Source of the DNA: Oscillospiraceae bacterium
GTDB lineage: Bacteria; Bacillota; Clostridia; Oscillospirales; Ruminococcaceae
Reading direction: 5' to 3'
DNA: 64,000 nucleotides
Assembly (NCBI GenBank): GCA_021769725.1
Contig: JAETSI010000002.1
Location: forward strand, 103,895 to 167,894
The notes under the pieces: model-generated
What the model was told of the DNA's origin: nothing
What the model saw: the letters and a program-made list of their open reading frames with translations, nothing else
The model's database searches: none
Translations under genes and position numbers: made by a program
Shown here: positions 61,447-64,000 of the stretch, in pieces
Layout of the letters: the number at the start of each line of letters is the position of its first letter
Numbering within the stretch: position 1 is the stretch's first letter

Positions 61447-62616
61447 ATGAATAAAAAAATCAGTCTCGGACTTGCAATAAGTCTTATAGCTATCGCATCA
61501 GCGGTAACGTTTATTCTGACATCTTTCTTTTCACTTCAGAGCTTTAACGAAAAGGTCGTAGATGTAAACCAAAAAGCAAAAAAATACAATTCATTGCAGC
61601 TTCTTGATACATTCATTCGTGATAATTATTACGGTGATATCAACGAAGCCGATCTGAATGACGGAATTCTGAAAGGATATGTTGACGGTCTTGGCGATCC
61701 ATATTCACGATATCTGTCCGAAGAAGAATACATTGATGAGCAAAGCGAAAATGCAGGTGAGATCATTGGTCTCGGTCTTACTTTGGCAGAAGATGAGAGC
61801 GGATATATCCGGATAGAACAAGTACTTGAAAACTCTCCGGCTGCTGAAGTAGGGATTATTGCAGGTGATGCAATAATTCATATTGACGGAACGGATGTCA
61901 CGGAAATAGGTTTTGACGAAGCGGTTGAGACGCTTAAAGGCTCTGAAGGAACCAGTGTTAAGCTGACTGTCCGCCGCAACGGTATTGATACGGATTACGA
62001 TTTTACACGCCGGTCTATTGAAGTTACGAGTGTAACGGGCAGACTTATTGACGGATATATAGGATATATCAAGATTGATGGATTTAAGGAAAATACATCT
62101 GAACAGTTTGTAGAACTGCTCCAGCGACTTACGTCAAATGGTGCAAAAGCGCTTGTTTTCGACCTGAGAGATAATCCGGGAGGACTTGTGACTTCACTTG
62201 AGGAGTGTCTTGACCCTTTGCTTCCGGAGGGAAAAATAGCTATTGCGGAATATAGGGACGGTCATTCTGAAACTTTGGTATATTCTGACAGTTCGGAATT
62301 GGATATGCCTATGGCAGTAATCATGAATGGCGAAACAGCCAGTTCAGCCGAGCTTTTTGCGGCAGCACTAAAGGATTTTGATAAGGCACAGCTAATCGGT
62401 GAGCAGTCGTACGGCAAGGGCGTTATGCAGTCTACCACAAAATTTGAAAGCGGCGGAGCTGTAGTTCTTACCGTTGCCGAGTACAGAACGGTAAAATCAG
62501 AATGTTATGACGGCGTTGGTCTTGCCCCGGATTATCCCATTCAGAACGAGGATGAAGGGGTGGACTCACAGCTTGATAAAGCTTTGGAAATCATTGACGA
62601 AGAACTTTCAGAGTAA
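61447..62616 (+). CDS. ctpA: Carboxy-terminal processing protease CtpA/CtpB
   Basis: A 389-aa S41 serine protease exported by an N-terminal membrane segment. It has a PDZ domain (ENSPAAEVGIIAGDAIIHIDGTDV) and a catalytic domain with Ser in GETASSAELFA and Lys in SYGKGVMQS. These proteases trim cell-envelope and spore signalling proteins. It follows the EnvC-like gene by 78 bases and is likely in the same run. Confidence 0.94.
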   Translation: MNKKISLGLAISLIAIASAVTFILTSFFSLQSFNEKVVDVNQKAKKYNSLQLLDTFIRDNYYGDINEADLNDGILKGYVDGLGDPYSRYLSEEEYIDEQSENAGEIIGLGLTLAEDESGYIRIEQVLENSPAAEVGIIAGDAIIHIDGTDVTEIGFDEAVETLKGSEGTSVKLTVRRNGIDTDYDFTRRSIEVTSVTGRLIDGYIGYIKIDGFKENTSEQFVELLQRLTSNGAKALVFDLRDNPGGLVTSLEECLDPLLPEGKIAIAEYRDGHSETLVYSDSSELDMPMAVIMNGETASSAELFAAALKDFDKAQLIGEQSYGKGVMQSTTKFESGGAVVLTVAEYRTVKSECYDGVGLAPDYPIQNEDEGVDSQLDKALEIIDEELSE

Positions 62617-62641
62617 TACTAATATCTTTCTGATCTATCTT

Positions 62642-62671
62642 ATACTAATCCTTGATTGAGGGGATTAGTAT
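62642..62671 (+). repeat. 10-bp inverted repeat after ctpA
   Basis: ATACTAATCC (62642-62651) and GGATTAGTAT (62662-62671) form a perfect stem with a 10-base loop, without a clear T tract on the + strand. Confidence 0.5.
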
Positions 62672-62747
62672 TATGACAATATATAGGCAGATTGCGTGTA
62701 CAGACATCTGGAGTGTTTTGTACAGAGTTGTTTTAATTTCGAATGAA

Positions 62748-62784
62748 AAAATGAGCGTTCACATTTTGTGAACGCTCATTTTAT
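62748..62784 (+). terminator. ctpA terminator
   Basis: Perfect 16-bp stem AAAATGAGCGTTCACA/TGTGAACGCTCATTTT with a 3-base loop. Confidence 0.85.
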
Positions 62785-62812
62785 ATTAATTTCTGATCGA
62801 GAGGATCAGTTT

Positions 62813-62972
62813 TATACTCGCCTCGATTGCAAAATGTCCAAAAGATGCTGAACAGAAATTTTGTATGTCAAGGCAGAGGAAGAAAGCATACTGTCGTATG
62901 GTGACGACGACAACGCAGACAGACAAAATTTATGTCAACATTACTGGATATTTTGTAATAGAGGAGAGTATA
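62813..62972 (+). repeat. Foldback element copy 2 (after ctpA)
   Basis: A 160-base element with outer arms TATACTCGCCTCGATTGCAA… (62813-62839) and its partner at 62946-62972, matching 23 of 27 positions; two of the four differences are G-U pairs on the + strand. The pairing continues inward through AAATTTTG. On the + strand the core hairpin is CATAC-TGTC-GTATG (62887-62900) followed by GACGACGACAACGCAGAC (62903-62920). Same family as copies 1 and 3. Confidence 0.85.
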
Positions 62973-63167
62973 TATCCCACAAGCCACACCCTCGCCGGAC
63001 AGTCAATGCACGGTAATGACGATAACGATATCACTGCAAGTATACGCTGTCTGGGCAGAACATTATGTGGAGATTTGAACTCCAATCGCTGCCCCGTACG
63101 ATAACCTGATGTTATTTTTCAATAACTGTTTTTGCATTCGCCCTGAACGGTTACATCCAAAAAGTAA

Positions 63168-63620
63168 TCAAATAAGTTCTGATGTCCAGTTAAGTTCCTG
63201 AATAGTGTTGTCGATCTGACGTAATTCCTTTGACATTGCATCAATTTTTTTCTGCATAGATTTTACATCTACTGTACTTACAATTTTAATTTCTTTTGCA
63301 CGTGCTCTCATACCAGTTTGACTTGCACTGTTTACAAGTTGTCTGTAGGCGTTTATACGTACAGAAATAGTATCACGTTCGGCGATAAGTTCAGTTATGG
63401 ATTTACCGTCCTTTGTTATATGGCAGTTTGTAATGTTTATTTTAAAGATAAGTTCACAGAGACGTTTAATGGAGGAATCAAGTTCCTTGAGAAGAGTTGT
63501 CGGATCTTCCGCCGGAGCTTCATTTTCCTGAGTGATAGCGTTTATAGATAGGCGTGATTTGAGCTGTTCAATATTTCTGTTTAGATCAGCTCGCTCTTGT
63601 AATGCTTCAGCGAGTTTCAT
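63168..63620 (-). CDS. DIP1984 family protein
   Basis: A 150-aa mostly alpha-helical protein of the DIP1984 family (septicolysin-like name in some databases), of unknown function. The N-terminal MKLAEALQERADLNRNIEQLKSRL and C-terminal SMQKKIDAMSKELRQIDNTIQELNW are coiled-coil-like and match that family; the centre ITELIAERDTISVRINAYRQLVN is the conserved core. It is cytoplasmic and monocistronic with its own promoter. Confidence 0.85.
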   Translation of the reverse strand: MKLAEALQERADLNRNIEQLKSRLSINAITQENEAPAEDPTTLLKELDSSIKRLCELIFKINITNCHITKDGKSITELIAERDTISVRINAYRQLVNSASQTGMRARAKEIKIVSTVDVKSMQKKIDAMSKELRQIDNTIQELNWTSELI

Positions 63621-63673
63621 ATTTCATGTCTCCTTTATATTAGATTTGTTTAAAAATACTGAATTTTTTATTT

Positions 63674-63702
63674 ATTATACCATTTTTTTCTACTGTTGTC
63701 AA
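63674..63702 (-). promoter_or_regulatory. Promoter of the DIP1984 family gene
   Basis: Minus strand TTGACA (63702-63697), 17 bases, TATAAT (63679-63674) with extended TGG. Confidence 0.85.
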
Positions 63703-63713
63703 TAGATTTTCAC

Positions 63714-63742
63714 TTGCAATATTAGTTGTTTTTTGATATAAT
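63714..63742 (+). promoter_or_regulatory. tRNA-Arg promoter
   Basis: TTGCAA (63714-63719), 17 bases, TATAAT (63737-63742), about 20 bases before the tRNA. Confidence 0.8.
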
Positions 63743-63762
63743 ATATAAAGATACATTAATAT

Positions 63763-63837
63763 GCGCCTGTAGCTCAGGGGATAGAGCATTGGCCTCCGAC
63801 GCCATGTGCGCAGGTTCGATTCCTGTCAGGCGTACCA
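63763..63837 (+). tRNA. tRNA-Arg (CCG anticodon)
   Basis: 75 bases with encoded CCA. Acceptor GCGCCTG pairs with CAGGCGT; D arm GCTC…GAGC; anticodon stem TGGC/GCCA with loop CTCCGAC giving anticodon CCG, which reads CGG arginine codons; T loop TTCGATT in GCAGG…CCTGT. It has its own promoter. tRNA 3' ends are common integration sites, but the window ends too soon to see any element. Confidence 0.95.
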
Positions 63838-63870
63838 TATTGGTGATACTAAATAGCTGTACACCCCTCA

Positions 63871-63894
63871 AAGTCCGTATCTACGGGCTTTTTT
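63871..63894 (+). terminator. Terminator after tRNA-Arg
   Basis: AGTCCGT pairs with ACGGGCT (one G-U pair), loop ATCT-like, followed by six T. Confidence 0.8.
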
Positions 63895-64000
63895 GGCGTT
63901 TTAGGGGCAAAAAATTCAAGGTCAAAACCGTGGCTGTTTTTTCGGAGTTTTTACGAATGAAAAGGATTTGAACCCTCGACAAAGCAAATTAAGGAAAAAT

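Larger units (their letters stand above)
62617..63167. other. Repeat-rich intergenic region after ctpA
   Basis: A 551-base gap with no gene. It contains a 10-bp inverted repeat (62642-62671), a strong terminator (62748-62784), foldback element copy 2 (62813-62972), and a stretch with a stem-loop TGGAG-ATTTGAA-CTCCA (about 63067-63083). Beyond about 63085 nothing is recognisable. Confidence 0.6.

Noticed and set aside
63005..63090. tRNA-like gene on the minus strand (T-arm-like TGGAG-TTCAAAT-CTCCA)
   Set aside because: No matching acceptor stem, D arm or anticodon arm could be built around it; it is kept only as a stem-loop.
1..64000. CRISPR arrays, insertion sequences, prophage genes
   Set aside because: No regularly spaced repeats, transposases, integrases or phage structural genes are visible in the window.

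Overview
The window looks like a chromosomal segment of a fibre-degrading Ruminococcus (Clostridia, Oscillospiraceae), closest in style to R. flavefaciens. The evidence is a dockerin-bearing secreted esterase with Thr-rich linkers, a GH5 cellulase at the left edge, Gram-positive gene order (scpA-scpB, ftsE-ftsX, the DUF1934 gene before argS), strong AGGAG ribosome sites and many TTGACA-N17-TATAAT promoters in AT-rich gaps. This is inference from gene content; no 16S gene is present. Nothing looks like a prophage, insertion sequence, CRISPR array or large island. A tRNA-Arg(CCG) gene closes the window.

Layout. 1-6.2 kb: 5' part of a secreted GH5 cellulase, a small acid-soluble spore protein, degV, trmL, a 57-aa gene, ruvX-pyrD-pyrK, and smpB. 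6.2-10.1 kb: an AraC regulator divergent from a MATE exporter, then two related membrane-anchored proteins of unknown function with near-identical promoters. 10.3-13.4 kb: a zinc/manganese-type ABC uptake operon led by its own Fur-family regulator. 13.4-21 kb: a diguanylate cyclase co-transcribed with a solute-binding lipoprotein, and a 1539-aa soluble hybrid histidine kinase. 21.2-26.6 kb: aroC, DAHP synthase, a small unknown gene, glgA, a HAD phosphatase and a small unknown gene. 26.6-34.8 kb: a PASTA-type pseudokinase, a two-component system followed by two paralogous membrane-anchored proteins, and an XRE-RadC-like-RadC trio. 35.3-38.4 kb: a two-catalytic-domain, dockerin-containing SGNH esterase. 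38.5-48.2 kb: rpmB, an M50 protease, scpA-scpB, ytfI/ytfJ-like spore genes, dacF, rluB, metA, a polysaccharide deacetylase and spoIIP. 48.2-63.6 kb: a papain-fold protein, cardiolipin synthase, tmk, an EAL phosphodiesterase, a divergent Ddl-like protein, a DUF1934 gene, argS, a PucR/CdaR regulator, ftsE-ftsX-envC-like-ctpA, and a DIP1984 family gene.

How it fits together. Peptidoglycan and division functions (dacF, ddl-like, ftsEX with its hydrolase activator, ctpA, tmk) and sporulation functions (SASP, ytfI/ytfJ, spoIIP) dominate the right half. Sensory functions (diguanylate cyclase, EAL protein, hybrid kinase, two-component system, pseudokinase) dominate the middle. Plant-polymer degradation is represented by the two secreted enzymes.

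The most unusual signal is non-coding. Three intergenic foldback elements (22333-22495, 34836-34982, 62813-62972) have unrelated outer arms that are self-complementary within each copy. They share a central core: a 5-bp hairpin with two compensatory base-pair changes, followed by a conserved CAACGCAGAC-type block. The mismatches in the arms tend to be G-U pairs only on the strand that carries the core in one orientation. I read this as an undescribed repeat family with RNA-like constraint, mobilised as a MITE or acting as a structured RNA.
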